From Cyanobacteria bacterium PR.3.49 (lineage in GTDB: Bacteria > Cyanobacteriota > Vampirovibrionia > Obscuribacterales > Obscuribacteraceae), in the NCBI GenBank assembly GCA_013997645.1, contig PNKB01000021.1, forward strand, positions 1 to 44,405: DNA of 44,405 bases, read 5' to 3'. Positions 24,421-34,500 of the stretch are shown in pieces. How positions within the stretch are numbered: the stretch's first letter is position 1; each line of letters opens with the position of its first letter. The position numbers and the translations under genes were made by a program. The notes beneath the pieces are model-generated. The model did not search any database, had not been told where the DNA came from, and worked only from the letters and a program-made list of their open reading frames with translations.

Positions 24421-25680
24421 TTACATGTTCGAGATGATTGCATCACCGAATTCGCTGGTTTTCAGCTTGGTTGCGCCGCTCATCAAGCGTTCGAGGTCAT
24501 AAGTGACTTTCTTCTGTTGGATCGTTTTGGCCAATCCTTCGTGGATGAGATTGCATGCTTCAACCCAACCCATGTACTCGAGCATCATTGCGCCGGAAAG
24601 AATTACCGAACCCGGATTGATGACGTCTTTGTCTGCGTATTTCGGAGCTGTACCGTGGGTGGCTTCGAAGATAGCGCAATCGTCGCCGATGTTGGCTCCC
24701 GGTGCGATACCCAGTCCGCCGACTTGAGCTGCGCAAGCATCGGAGAGGTAGTCTCCGTTCAAGTTGGTGGTAGCAAGAACAGAGTATTCATCAGGTCTTG
24801 TGAGCACTTGCTGGAACATCGAGTCGGCGATTCTGTCGTTCAACAAAATCTTGTCTGCAGGCATTTTGCCGTCCATCTTGTCCCAGAGGGTTTCTTCGCT
24901 GACGATTTTGGTTTTGAAAGGCTCTTCACCAGCGGCCAATTCATAACCCCAATCTCTGAAGGCGCCTTCGGTGAACTTCTGGATGTTGCCTTTGTGCACC
25001 ATAGTGACGCTCTTCTTGCCGCGTTCAATGGCGTATTCCATTGCGCGCTTGATTAAGCGTTGGGAGCCGAATTTGGAAATAGGCTTGATGCCGATGCCGG
25101 AATCAGGACGAACTTTCTTGCCGAGGCTTTCGCAAAGGTCGATGAATTTTTTTGCTTCTGCAGAGCCGGCTACGTATTCGATGCCGGAATATACGTCTTC
25201 GGTGTTCTCACGGAAGATGACGACATCCAATTTTTCCGGTGCAACCACAGGTGAAGGAACACCTTTGAAATAACGAACCGGTCTGACGCAGCAATAGAGG
25301 TCGAAGATTTGACGCAGTGAAACGTTCAAGCTGCGGATGCCGCCTCCAACTGGTGTGGTCAGAGGTCCTTTGATACCGACGCCGAACTCTTTGAGTGCTG
25401 CCAGGGTGTCTTCAGGAAGCCATTCTCCGGTTGCATCTTTTGCTTTCTCGCCGGCATAAACTTCGAACCATTTGATGGACTTCTCTTCGCCATAAGCTTT
25501 CTTAACTGCCGCATCGATAACACGTACCGACGCTTTCCAAATGTCGCGACCAGTGCCATCACCTTCGATGAAAGGGATGATTGGATGGTTGGGGGTAACC
25601 GGCTTTCCATCCTTGAAAGTCATCTTGTCGCCTTGAGGAACTTTCAAACCGTTGTAAGTCTTGTCAATCACTTGTCCCAT
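24421..25680 (-). CDS. icd: NADP-dependent isocitrate dehydrogenase
   Basis: TCA-cycle enzyme oxidising isocitrate to 2-oxoglutarate with CO2 release. The 419-residue protein closely follows the E. coli-type dimeric form. The substrate loop [20 protein letters not shown] includes the serine that the IDH kinase modifies in E. coli. [16 protein letters not shown] and [14 protein letters not shown] are active-site blocks. [20 protein letters not shown] carries metal-binding aspartates, and THGTAPKYA with Lys-Tyr indicates NADP preference. ATG 25680 with AAGGG upstream gives the normal N-terminus; a longer reading to 25776 adds 32 unrelated residues. It is the upstream neighbour of the secreted TPR gene, separated by two small hairpins. 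Confidence 0.97.
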   Translation of the reverse strand: MGQVIDKTYNGLKVPQGDKMTFKDGKPVTPNHPIIPFIEGDGTGRDIWKASVRVIDAAVKKAYGEEKSIKWFEVYAGEKAKDATGEWLPEDTLAALKEFGVGIKGPLTTPVGGGIRSLNVSLRQIFDLYCCVRPVRYFKGVPSPVVAPEKLDVVIFRENTEDVYSGIEYVAGSAEAKKFIDLCESLGKKVRPDSGIGIKPISKFGSQRLIKRAMEYAIERGKKSVTMVHKGNIQKFTEGAFRDWGYELAAGEEPFKTKIVSEETLWDKMDGKMPADKILLNDRIADSMFQQVLTRPDEYSVLATTNLNGDYLSDACAAQVGGLGIAPGANIGDDCAIFEATHGTAPKYADKDVINPGSVILSGAMMLEYMGWVEACNLIHEGLAKTIQQKKVTYDLERLMSGATKLKTSEFGDAIISNM

Positions 25681-25823
25681 TGTTTTACCCTTATAGCCAC
25701 GCTTCACGTAAATAAGAAGAAAGCGAATCCTGGGGAAAGTCGTCCCCGATTCGTTTTCAAGCCATGAGGATAACATCGAACCGGTCAGAGTCCAGAAACC
25801 GCAACCAAAAGATCCGTTTTTGA

Positions 25824-25852
25824 TTGCATTGCCAAGAAGATGAACTTATAGT
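25824..25852 (+). promoter_or_regulatory. Possible promoter of the acyl-CoA synthetase operon
   Basis: TTGCAT (25824-25829), a 17-nt spacer and TATAGT (25847-25852) lie about 72 nt before the GTG at 25925. Nothing else notable is seen in the divergent gap from icd. Confidence 0.4.
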
Positions 25853-25924
25853 AATTTCCGGCACTGGCGGCGGTTTCCGGCTAAATTTTCATGGTAGTCG
25901 CGGCCAATTGCCAGGAGGAAGGAC

Positions 25925-27511
25925 GTGGATCTCGCTCTCTCGCTCAGGCGTGCTATTTCGTTGTATGGTCACAAGCAGGCTATTGTCGACGGAGAAGTGA
26001 AATACACCTACCGCCAGTTCGGCGAAAGAGTGGCGGCGCTAAGTCAGGCGCTTTCTAAGCTCGAGATTTCCAAGGGTGAAACTGTAGCTATTGTTTGCCC
26101 GAATACCCATCACTACATGGAAGCTTATTATGCTTGCGCGGTGGCCGGCATGGTCCTTAACCCGCTCAACTTTCGTCTGGCCGCCAAAGAAATTTCATCG
26201 ATTCTTGCCGACAGCAGTGCCAGAGCGATTATTGTTCACCAAGACTTTGCTGAACTTTTTTCAAAAGCGATGTCCTATGGGGATATCGATGGTTTCGACA
26301 ACGTCATATTCATTGGTGATGGGCAGCTCGCAACTAAGCTCAAACTGCATCAATACGAAAATCTGATCAGCCAGAACGATGGCTGTGCATTGCCTGATAT
26401 TGCCATTGAGGGTTCAGATCTGGCGCAGCTGTATTACACAAGCGGCACGACGGGCAAAGCCAAAGGCGTGATGTTGACGCAAGAGAATGTCACTTCGCAT
26501 GCCCTGTTTGCAATTCCGGAATTCGAATTGACTGATGCAGATACGTGGGCGCACATTGGTCCTATGTTCCACCTTGTTGATGCCTGGGCTGTTTTCGCCT
26601 GCACGTGGGTGGGCGCACGTCACGTTTTTGCATCATATTTTAAAGCTGATGCCGTGCTTGATTTATTCGAGAAAGAAAGAGTGACAAAGACGGCTCTCGT
26701 GCCGACCATGTTGAACGCTTTGATAAATGATCCCAATGTGAGTAAGCGTTCGTTTCCTCATTTGCAGGTGCTGACCACCGCAGGCTCGCCTGTGGCGCCG
26801 GAAATCGTTAAGCGCACTTGTGACACTTTCGGATGCAAATACTGGCAGTTTTACGGCATGACTGAGTGCAGTCCTTTGTTGACCATCAGCAAACCGATGT
26901 CTCACATGAAAGATTGGGATGCCGACAGATTGCTGTCTATCACCAGCCGCACGGGACGCACTGTCTTGGGTGTGGAATTGAAAGTGGTGAAAGACGACGG
27001 AAGTGAAGTAAAACGCGACGATGCCGAGGTCGGAGAAATTGTAGTGCGCGGCCCATCGATCACACCAGGTTACTGGAAACAAAAGGAAGCAACTGATGCC
27101 ACCATCATTGACGGTTGGCTGCATACAGGCGATCTGGCTGTTGTCGATTCGGAAGGCTATGTCAATGTTGTCGATCGCAAGAAAGACATGATCATCACCG
27201 GTGGCGAAAACGTTTATTCAACCGAGGTGGAATACGCATTGTATGAACATCCTGATGTCGTCGAATGTGCCGTCTTTGGAGTTCCTGATAAACAGTGGGG
27301 TGAGATGGTCAAAGCTGTAATTGTGAAACGCGGCGAATCGACGATTACAGAAGCGGACGTTATCGCGTTTGTGCGCGGCAGATTGGCTGCGTACAAGGCG
27401 CCAAGAAGTGTTGAATTTATTGATGCTTTGCCCAAGACTGGAAGTGGAAAAATATATAAGAAGGGACTGCGAGACGAATACTGGAAAACAGAAGCAAAGC
27501 CGATCAATTGA
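25925..27511 (+). CDS. Fatty-acyl-CoA synthetase (AMP-binding)
   Basis: A 528-residue adenylate-forming ligase that activates a carboxylic acid, most likely a medium- or long-chain fatty acid, to its CoA ester through an acyl-AMP. The P-loop YYTSGTTGKAKGVMLT, the GWLHTGDLAVVDSEGYVNVV block, the hinge DRKKDMIITGGENVYSTEVE, and the C-terminal catalytic-lysine motif PKTGSGKIYKK are all present. YGMTECSPLL forms the acyl-adenylate pocket. The start is GTG with GGAGG 6 nt upstream. The gene runs straight into two DUF3592 membrane-protein genes (2-nt gap, then a 4-nt overlap), which makes a three-gene operon likely. Chain length specificity is not evident. A class III CoA-transferase is encoded convergently downstream. 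Confidence 0.93.
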   Translation: MDLALSLRRAISLYGHKQAIVDGEVKYTYRQFGERVAALSQALSKLEISKGETVAIVCPNTHHYMEAYYACAVAGMVLNPLNFRLAAKEISSILADSSARAIIVHQDFAELFSKAMSYGDIDGFDNVIFIGDGQLATKLKLHQYENLISQNDGCALPDIAIEGSDLAQLYYTSGTTGKAKGVMLTQENVTSHALFAIPEFELTDADTWAHIGPMFHLVDAWAVFACTWVGARHVFASYFKADAVLDLFEKERVTKTALVPTMLNALINDPNVSKRSFPHLQVLTTAGSPVAPEIVKRTCDTFGCKYWQFYGMTECSPLLTISKPMSHMKDWDADRLLSITSRTGRTVLGVELKVVKDDGSEVKRDDAEVGEIVVRGPSITPGYWKQKEATDATIIDGWLHTGDLAVVDSEGYVNVVDRKKDMIITGGENVYSTEVEYALYEHPDVVECAVFGVPDKQWGEMVKAVIVKRGESTITEADVIAFVRGRLAAYKAPRSVEFIDALPKTGSGKIYKKGLRDEYWKTEAKPIN

Positions 27512-27513
27512 CC

Positions 27514-28122
27514 ATGAGTGAAGACAAGACGGATCATAAAATTGAAGTCGAAAAAACAGTTCTTAAGGAAGGACTAGAGGCTGAGCCCGAGAGTGCGAAG
27601 CTTGATGCTATCTACAAGTCAGCGGTAGATGGCAATGCTCGAAAAGCTCGAGCGCGAGATCCCCGTTTCAAAATGTATGACTATGACATCAATCCTGAAC
27701 ACGGATGGTTTGTCAGTCTGGCAATTTCGTTCTTTTTGTTTTCGATGGGCGCTTTGATGTGTTTGTTTCTGTACTCGAGCATGGTGTGCTGGCCGTGGCA
27801 AAACGACTGGATACCTGTCGAAGGACAAGTAATAAAGATAAGCAATCACACCAAGACCAGTGCCAGGTTCACTTACAATTACAAGGCGGACAATCAGACA
27901 ATTACCGGATTTATGTCCAAGCCGGGCTCGTTGGAACATACGCTTAAGGTCGGCAGCAAAGTGACCGTGCGTTATAACCCGAAGAAAGTATTCGAGTCCT
28001 ACCTGCAGGGCGGTTTCAACATTATTGAAACTCCATTCTACGCACTTGTCGCTCTGTCCTTCTTTGTCACTGCTTTCGTCTACAGCACCGGCGCAATTAT
28101 TCGCGCTTTTCGCAAGCGATGA
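27514..28122 (+). CDS. DUF3592-type membrane protein 1
   Basis: A 202-residue protein. The first ~65 residues are charged and polar. Two hydrophobic segments (around 68-90 and 170-192) flank an extracytoplasmic beta-rich domain: WIPVEGQVIKIS, ARFTYNYKADNQTITGF and KVGSKVTVRYNPKKVFESYL. This is the hallmark of DUF3592, a small domain of unknown function in bacterial and bacteriophage membrane proteins. ATG 27514 follows the ligase stop by 2 nt, so translation is probably coupled; no clear ribosome binding site is present. It is a tandem paralogue of the next gene, with an added cytosolic N-terminus. Confidence 0.82.
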   Translation: MSEDKTDHKIEVEKTVLKEGLEAEPESAKLDAIYKSAVDGNARKARARDPRFKMYDYDINPEHGWFVSLAISFFLFSMGALMCLFLYSSMVCWPWQNDWIPVEGQVIKISNHTKTSARFTYNYKADNQTITGFMSKPGSLEHTLKVGSKVTVRYNPKKVFESYLQGGFNIIETPFYALVALSFFVTAFVYSTGAIIRAFRKR

Positions 28123-28559
28123 AACATAATTGGTTTATCTGTATGTTGATTTCGCTCGCTATGTTTCTTGCCGCAATTGTTTGTGTAATGGTGATGTTTG
28201 CCGGTTTGGTCTGCTGGCCCTGGCAGTTGAGCTGGCCGCAAACTGAAGGCAAAGTGACAAATGTAGACCTTCCTTCGAAAACTCAATTGAGATTTACGTA
28301 TGAGTATTCTGTCGAGGGAAGACCAATTACGTCATGGGCTTTCCAGCCGCGTTCACTCAGCACAACAGTGAAAGAAGGCAGCAAAGTGACCATTCGCTAC
28401 AATCCTAAGAATTCCAATGACTCCTGGATGCAATGCGGCTTTGACGTAGTTTCGACACCTTTTTACGCATTTTTGAGCGTGTGCTTTTTTCTAGGTGCGT
28501 TTTTCAACGGAAAAAATGCTGTCAATCGTCTTTTAGTTAATGACTCGGCTCAAATTTAG
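28119..28559 (+). CDS. DUF3592-type membrane protein 2
   Basis: A 146-residue paralogue of the preceding protein: a membrane segment at ~5-32, the same CWPWQxxW turn, then WPQTEGKVTNV, LRFTYEYSVEGRPITSW and VKEGSKVTIRYNPKNSNDSW, and a second membrane segment near 115-135. It lacks the long cytosolic N-terminus of its neighbour. The start overlaps the previous stop as ATGA, indicating translational coupling and perhaps a heteromer made in fixed ratio. Function unknown. It converges with the CoA-transferase gene with only 6 bp between the stops. Confidence 0.82.
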   Translation: MKHNWFICMLISLAMFLAAIVCVMVMFAGLVCWPWQLSWPQTEGKVTNVDLPSKTQLRFTYEYSVEGRPITSWAFQPRSLSTTVKEGSKVTIRYNPKNSNDSWMQCGFDVVSTPFYAFLSVCFFLGAFFNGKNAVNRLLVNDSAQI

Positions 28560-28565
28560 ACTGCT

Positions 28566-29771
28566 TCAGCGATTGCTGCGTTGGCACTCTGGAAAAAATT
28601 CATTGATTTCTGAGTCAGCAAAGCCAAAATCTTCAAGAATCGATCGTGCATCATGTGATGCCTCGTCTTTTGCGATCACTTTTTTATCCTGGTGTTGGAA
28701 TACTGGCGTGGTCATTTGAGGCACCTCGCCCAGTACCGGATGCGTCGCTTTGACCAGCAGCTTTCGCTCTTTTGTGGGCAATTGTGTCAGAGCTTCCTGC
28801 AATGTATTTACAGGTGATACGCAACAATCGCTGCCATCAAATATTGCGGTCCATTCCGCCAGCGTTTTCTTTTCAATTTCACTCTCGATAGTTTTTCTTA
28901 GCTGTTCGTCATCAGGTTTTACGACGACCGACTTTAGATCTTCGCGTTCTATCAATGTGCAAAACTTATCCCAAAATGGTTTTTCCAAAGAGGCCACGGC
29001 CAAATATCTGTCATCCTTGCATTTGTAGACCGTGTAATTCGGCATTTCTGCCGGATAGTTGAATCCGCCTTTGATCGGGTCTACGCCTGTGTAGAGAAGA
29101 CCGGTCGTCAAAATATTCAAAGTCGACAGCGAACATTCGAACATGCTTATATCGATATGTTTTCCTTGGCCGGTAGTATCGCGCTCCATCAGTTGAGCAC
29201 TGACTGCCAGCGCGCCATAGAGCGCCGACATATAGTCTGAGACGAGAATACCCGGCAATGTCGGTGTGCCATCGGGGTTTTTGTGTTGATTGAGCACGCC
29301 GGATTCCGCAACGAAATTCAAATCGTGTCCTGGTCTCTGGCTCCATGTCGAGTTTTGCCCATAACCGGAAATGGATAGAAAAATCAGTTTCGGGTTGATT
29401 TTGGATAGTTGGTCATAGCCGATTCCAAGCCGATCCATAACCTCAGGGCGAAAATTTTCCACTACTACATCGATCTTTTCGATTAAGCGGTGAATCAGTT
29501 TCACGCCCTCGGGTTTTTTCAAATCGATGGCCAGGCGTCTTTTATTGCGATGCAAGCTCCAGTAATAGAGACTCTCACCGTCAACGATCGGTGGCAGCCT
29601 TTTGCCCAGCCCGGGCGTAAGCGGCTCAACGCGAGTTACTTGCATTCCCATGTCGCTGAGAATCGTAGAGCAAAGCTCGCCCGGCAGAAGGTGGGCAAAG
29701 TCGAGAACATTTATTTTGGAAAGGGGTGTCGGCAAAATTAGAGTTTCCAGGTTCAAGCGGCAAGAGCACAT
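28566..29771 (-). CDS. Class III (CaiB/BaiF family) CoA-transferase
   Basis: A 401-residue family III CoA-transferase, which moves CoA between organic acids through an Asp-anhydride intermediate. The N-terminus NVLDFAHLLPGELCSTILSD and the following RVEPLTPG are characteristic. VVVENFRPEVMDRLGIGYD and the PGHDLNFVAESGVL block are well conserved. Asp179 in GILVSDYMSALYGA corresponds to the catalytic Asp169 of formyl-CoA transferase. Related members include 2-methylacyl-CoA racemases and carnitine or succinyl-CoA transferases, so the substrate is uncertain. ATG 29771 has only a weak ribosome binding site and a few internal starts are possible. The adjacent acyl-CoA synthetase suggests a link with acyl-CoA metabolism. 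Confidence 0.88.
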   Translation of the reverse strand: MCSCRLNLETLILPTPLSKINVLDFAHLLPGELCSTILSDMGMQVTRVEPLTPGLGKRLPPIVDGESLYYWSLHRNKRRLAIDLKKPEGVKLIHRLIEKIDVVVENFRPEVMDRLGIGYDQLSKINPKLIFLSISGYGQNSTWSQRPGHDLNFVAESGVLNQHKNPDGTPTLPGILVSDYMSALYGALAVSAQLMERDTTGQGKHIDISMFECSLSTLNILTTGLLYTGVDPIKGGFNYPAEMPNYTVYKCKDDRYLAVASLEKPFWDKFCTLIEREDLKSVVVKPDDEQLRKTIESEIEKKTLAEWTAIFDGSDCCVSPVNTLQEALTQLPTKERKLLVKATHPVLGEVPQMTTPVFQHQDKKVIAKDEASHDARSILEDFGFADSEINEFFPECQRSNR

Positions 29772-29866
29772 TATCTTACCGGATCAGATTTCTTCATTCA
29801 GCTTTTCATCTTGTCTTTTAGACAGGCATGATTGAAGATATTGAAAGCAAACTGAGGTCATTTTTG

Positions 29867-30166
29867 ATGACGAAAAGAATTACCAAGGGCAAGAAGCAGA
29901 AGCAGCCTGCCAATCCGGCAAGTCGAAGCGATGGTTCTTCTAATTCGCCGAACCAAGAAGACAAAAATCCTGTGTTTATGGGAAAGTTCTTTGCTCTCTT
30001 TGATAATGTTCCAACCGAATTAGTTGTCGGCTCCGGCATCGTGGTGACATTGGCTACCTGCTGGCTTGCCTCTCAGAATGACATGCTTGTTTTTGCTTGC
30101 ACGGCAGTGGCTAGCGTCGCCATCTGGATGGCCTTGTATTTCGGTCTGAAGCAAAGAGGAATATGA
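29867..30166 (+). CDS. Small two-helix membrane protein
   Basis: A 99-residue protein of unknown family. It starts with a very basic stretch (MTKRITKGKKQKQ), then a Ser/Asn-rich linker, and two adjacent hydrophobic segments (around 53-68 and 73-92) with only a short polar turn, ending in LKQRGI. The basic N-terminus suggests that both ends are cytosolic. ATG 29867 has GAGGT 8 nt upstream. ATG 29828, 13 codons earlier, is the other candidate but its upstream sequence is poor. It is divergent from the CoA-transferase, 95 bp away, and followed by the TPR-GRAM gene on the same strand. Confidence 0.6.
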   Translation: MTKRITKGKKQKQPANPASRSDGSSNSPNQEDKNPVFMGKFFALFDNVPTELVVGSGIVVTLATCWLASQNDMLVFACTAVASVAIWMALYFGLKQRGI

Positions 30167-30256
30167 GCTGTTTTTGGAAAACATCACAGGGCTGAGCATA
30201 CGAGAATTGAAAGTTAAGCTATAGTTAGTAGTAGTCTGGCTCAAATGAGGCTGGTC

Positions 30257-31501
30257 GTGACTAAACGCTTCCTGTTACTTGCTTTTACCCTGCTGATCGT
30301 CGCAGAGGCGCCGGCTCTGGCTGAGCCGGAAACTGCCACTGCAAGCGCAAATCCACATGATGCTCTTGGATTCATTGAGCAAGGAGACAAACTCTTTCAC
30401 GCAGATAAACTGAATGAAGCGATTTCTACTTATCGTCGAGCCACCCATGCGGCTCCGCTTAACTCGACTGCTCATGAACGTTTGGCGAGAGTTCTGGGTT
30501 TAACAGGAGCGCTTTTTGAGGCTGAGCAGGAGGCTCGGCGAGCTGTCACTCTGGATGGTAAGAACGCGGCAGCCCATACTTGGTACGGTTGGGTGCTTGG
30601 GCGTCAAGGCAAGTACAAAGCGGCACTGGCCGAGGAGGCGGTCGCAATTGATCTGGACGACAGCAACGCCTTTGCTTATCAGACAATGGGCTTGATTCTG
30701 ACCAGCACAGGCGATTTCAACCAGGCAATCAGTGCGTATGATCGTGCTATTAAGCTCGATCCAGATGATCTTGGTTCGTACTTGAACATGGCAGCGGCGA
30801 TGGGACGAAAAGGGGATTTTGCTGGTGCAGCCAGTGTTTATCGCAAAGCAATCAGTCTGAATAACAGTTCTTCGGCAGCGCATCTGGGATTGGGATCGGC
30901 TCTGGGAAAAATCGGCGATCTTGACGGTCAAGTAAAAGAGCTTCAGACAGCAGTCGCGTTGGCTCCAAAAAGTGCCAATGCGCATGGTCGTTTGGGTTTT
31001 GCCCTGTCGCAGAAAAAGGACGTCAGAGGAGCGATTAGAGAAGGGCTTGTCGCTTCGGTGCTTAGAGTGGAAAGCTCCTGGAGTGCCTTCATGCGTGCTT
31101 TCATCACCACCTGGGCGGCGGTTTTTCTGGTATTCGGCGCCGTTTTTGCATTCGTTTTTCTCGGCTCTCGTTTTAAACCCCAACCGGGTGAAGAGCTTCT
31201 TAGCTCCTTTTTTCTCGTGTTTTACAAAGACAGACCAGGTCGCTTTATTATTACTTCAAGGCGTCTTGTGTATGTTCCGGAAGCTGTGTCACAGTGGTTC
31301 GGCGTGACAAGGCTGAGTATCGAAAGAGAGCAAGTTGAAAGCATAAAGTGCTCCAGCAGCGTCAGTGGCGGGTCTCTTTCGATTGCCACCAAAGATGGTG
31401 TGCATCACAAATTCTCAATGCCGAACCTCGTGCTCGATCCGCTGTCACGCAAACTGGACGGACAAAACTTGGGTACTCAGTCCGATCTTGTTTCTGCCTG
31501 A
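30257..31501 (+). CDS. TPR protein with membrane segment and GRAM/PH-like tail
   Basis: A 414-residue protein with four parts. A signal peptide (MTKRFLLLAFTLLIVAEAPA) is followed by about six TPRs (~35-270), such as YGWVLGRQGKYKAALAEEA and MGLILTSTGDFNQAISAYDR. One membrane segment lies near 285-308 (WAAVFLVFGAVFAFVFLG). The last ~100 residues resemble the bacterial GRAM/PH fold: PGEELLSSF, GRFIITSRRLVYVPEAVSQW and LSIEREQVESIKC. The TPR part would be outside and the GRAM part inside, which would join an extracytoplasmic interaction domain to a membrane-lipid or protein-binding domain. GTG 30257 has GAGG 6 nt upstream; ATG 30245 is 4 codons earlier without one. It converges on the large coiled-coil gene. 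Confidence 0.8.
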   Translation: MTKRFLLLAFTLLIVAEAPALAEPETATASANPHDALGFIEQGDKLFHADKLNEAISTYRRATHAAPLNSTAHERLARVLGLTGALFEAEQEARRAVTLDGKNAAAHTWYGWVLGRQGKYKAALAEEAVAIDLDDSNAFAYQTMGLILTSTGDFNQAISAYDRAIKLDPDDLGSYLNMAAAMGRKGDFAGAASVYRKAISLNNSSSAAHLGLGSALGKIGDLDGQVKELQTAVALAPKSANAHGRLGFALSQKKDVRGAIREGLVASVLRVESSWSAFMRAFITTWAAVFLVFGAVFAFVFLGSRFKPQPGEELLSSFFLVFYKDRPGRFIITSRRLVYVPEAVSQWFGVTRLSIEREQVESIKCSSSVSGGSLSIATKDGVHHKFSMPNLVLDPLSRKLDGQNLGTQSDLVSA

Positions 31502-31516
31502 TTTGCGACTATTGTC

Positions 31517-34500
31517 TTATGCACCAGGCGCCTCGCCGGGGGGGGCTTGTTTGGTAGGTGAACCGCCAGTCATCAGATTATTGCGCAAGGCAATTAATTC
31601 TTGAGCAATTGCTGTTCTTGGATTGATGGCGATGCCTTTATTGCAGGTTTGCACTGCTTTTGCAATCTCGCCGGAATTGGCTTGTGAATTCGCCAGTTGC
31701 AAATACAAACCTTGATTGCCCGGTGTTTTGGCAATCGCCTCTTCAATAACCTTGTTGGCCTTTTCGCTCTGACCGGAGCCTACGAGCATCTCAATATAGA
31801 TCAAAGTGTCTTGCGGTCCCAAAGCCCCGAGCGGATACAATGCATCGAACTGACTTGCAGCCTCGCCCAGTTGATCTGCGGATTTGTAAGCGTACGCCAA
31901 ATAGCGCCTTGCTCTTGCATCACGCGGATTGACTTTGACTGCCTGCTCGAGAGTTGGCACTGCAGTCAGGACATCGCCTTTCTTGTAAGCTGCAAAACCG
32001 TCGTTAAGAAGCGTTCCAAAATCTTTGGAAGCTAGGCTGGCAAGATACGCATCGCTTGGACCTTCGCGTTGATATACCTGAGTGCGAACTCTGGTCAGTT
32101 TTGCAAATAGATTTTTCGCTTTGCTGAGAGTTGCCTGAGCGTCGCTTTGAGATGGATCGAGAGCGACTACTTTGTTCAAATCTTCCTGTGCACTGGCATA
32201 TTTTTCCTGTTGGAAATACATCATGCCGCGAGATTTATAGGCTGTGACATTGCGTGGATCAAGTCTTATCACTTCTGCGAAATCTTCGGCAGCTCGCATC
32301 TTGTTGCCGAATCTGATGCTCAGGAGACCATGCTTGAGAATCGCATCGATATCATTCTTGTCCATTTCGATCGCTTTTTCACATGCGACAATTCCTTCGC
32401 CGACTCGGCCGTTAGCCGCAAGTGCATCAGCTTGAGCAAGTAGAATGTCCGGATTTTTCGGAAACTTTTCTTGCGCCGTTATCAATTCATCAAGTGCTTT
32501 TTGCGCTTGTTTGTTGGCAATCAATATTTGAGTATTTAACACATACAGGCGCGCCGTCTGCTGAGTTCCCATCACCGATCGGGCTTTCTGAATATCTTTT
32601 GCGGCCAGGTCGAATTTGCCGTTGGATATGTATGCGGTAGCTCTGTCCAGAATAAATGTCGCGTCTTTGGGATTGAGTTTGATGGCCTTTTCAAAACTTG
32701 CGTAGGCTTCAGCTTCTTTCTTTTGAGCAAGCTTTAGGTTGGCTCTGGCAGCGTACGCTATGGCGCTCTTTGGATTCTTTTTAAGCGCCGCCGCCAAGTC
32801 TTTTTCTGCAGACGAGAAGTTGCGCAGTCCCGTGTACGCGCGTGCTCTCAAGACAAGAATTTCTTCGCTGCCTGGATTGTTTGCCAGTGCCTTGGTCGCT
32901 TCCATCGTGGCACGTTCATACAACTTTTTCTCGATGGAAACGGCTATTTTGCCGGCAATTGCCGGTGCATGATTCGGCTTTTTGTCTAGACAACGATTGT
33001 ACATATCGTTTGCTTTTTGAATATCTCCCACACCGAGATAGGCATTGGCAAGACTGAGCAATCGATCGAAACTTTGAGATTCTCCATTCTCCTGCAGCAA
33101 AAGTTTTTCATAGTCTGCTACTGATTGAGAATAATTGCCGAGTTGGAAACTAACTGCAGCGCGCCTGGCCAAGGCATCCTTCATTCCAGGGCTCAGGTTT
33201 AGTGCGGTATCGTATTCGGTGTATGCGTCTTTTAGATTGCCGCTGAGATACAAAGCACTGCCCCGCAGCTGATGTGCTTCTGCAGAGAATGGATAGAGAG
33301 TGAGAACAATCCCGAGAGCATTGAGCGCGCCGGTATAATCTTTCTTCTTGAGCGCTTCTCGAGCAGCGATGGTTTCTCCTCGGACGATAGCGACTGCGGA
33401 CAATGCACCCAAAATCACTACTGCAGCCATGATCAAAACTGCACGTTTGTGCGGAAGATACGATTTCACATCCGGCAGGCTGTGAGCCATTTTTTGCATG
33501 ACCTTGAGCTTTTCGCGAGCAAGCTCTCTGTCCGGACTTGGCTCTTCTTTTGCTGCCAGGCGTGCCATCGCAGGTGATGGCGGACGTTTGCGACCAACTT
33601 CTGTTTTGCCGGATGCAGACTGCGGTTCTGCGCTCATGTCAGGCAGTTTTGAAAGAACATCTTTTAGACCGTCGGTGCTCAAAGCATCGAGGTTGCTTTC
33701 ATCAACTTGATCTTCCAGCTTTTTCAAAGCTGCAATTAATGCTGCTTTCTTTTCCGGCGATTCTGCTTTGACCGACTCGCGAATGTCATTTTTTGCCTGC
33801 GCCGCCGGATCTCTGCTCACTTCAGTCTGAGCAACTAAGGGCACCGGCAAATTGTCGCTCGGCAAATCAATAGACTCGGCAGCTGGAGCCTTCTCGCTTG
33901 GAGCTGCTGCAGAAGACTTGTCTGCCAGGGAAGTAAACTTGGAAGCTGGTTTGCTGTCAGAATCTGTTTTAGATCGTCGTACGAAGTCACTGAGCTTTAC
34001 TCTTTCCGGTTTGTAGAACTTATCTACACCGGCTAGATTGTCACCTTTCTCTTCTCCGGAGACCGGTGGCTCTGGTTCGGCAATTTTGGTGGACTCAGCA
34101 TCGACTTTGTGCTGTTCCTCAATGGCTGTTTCAGCTGTTTCGATCTTTTCAGGTGCTTGAGTTTCTTCGCTTGCTTCTTCTTCGGTGACTACTTGTGTTT
34201 CTTCGGCTGAGACATCATCCTCGGCAATTTTTGTTTCGCCAGCAAACTCAGGCTTTTCTCCACTTTCAGGCAGCGAAATTGGTTCGGATTCTTCGCTCTC
34301 TACTTTTGCTTCGGAAGTAAATTCTGAAACAGTGTCACCGGATGTAGTGGCGTCACTGGTCGAAGAGTCGGACTCAAAATCCTTCCTTGTTTCGCTTTCT
34401 TCAATTTCGGACTTACCAGCTTTGCCTGCTGGTCTGGCTGTGTCCGGTTTGATTGCTTTCAAAACACCGGTCAATGGTGTGTCGTCTGTCGGCTCTAGAG

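Noticed and set aside
30500..31183. 227-codon minus-strand frame opposite the TPR-GRAM gene
   Set aside because: Antisense shadow of a gene with clear TPR repeats; no ribosome binding site.
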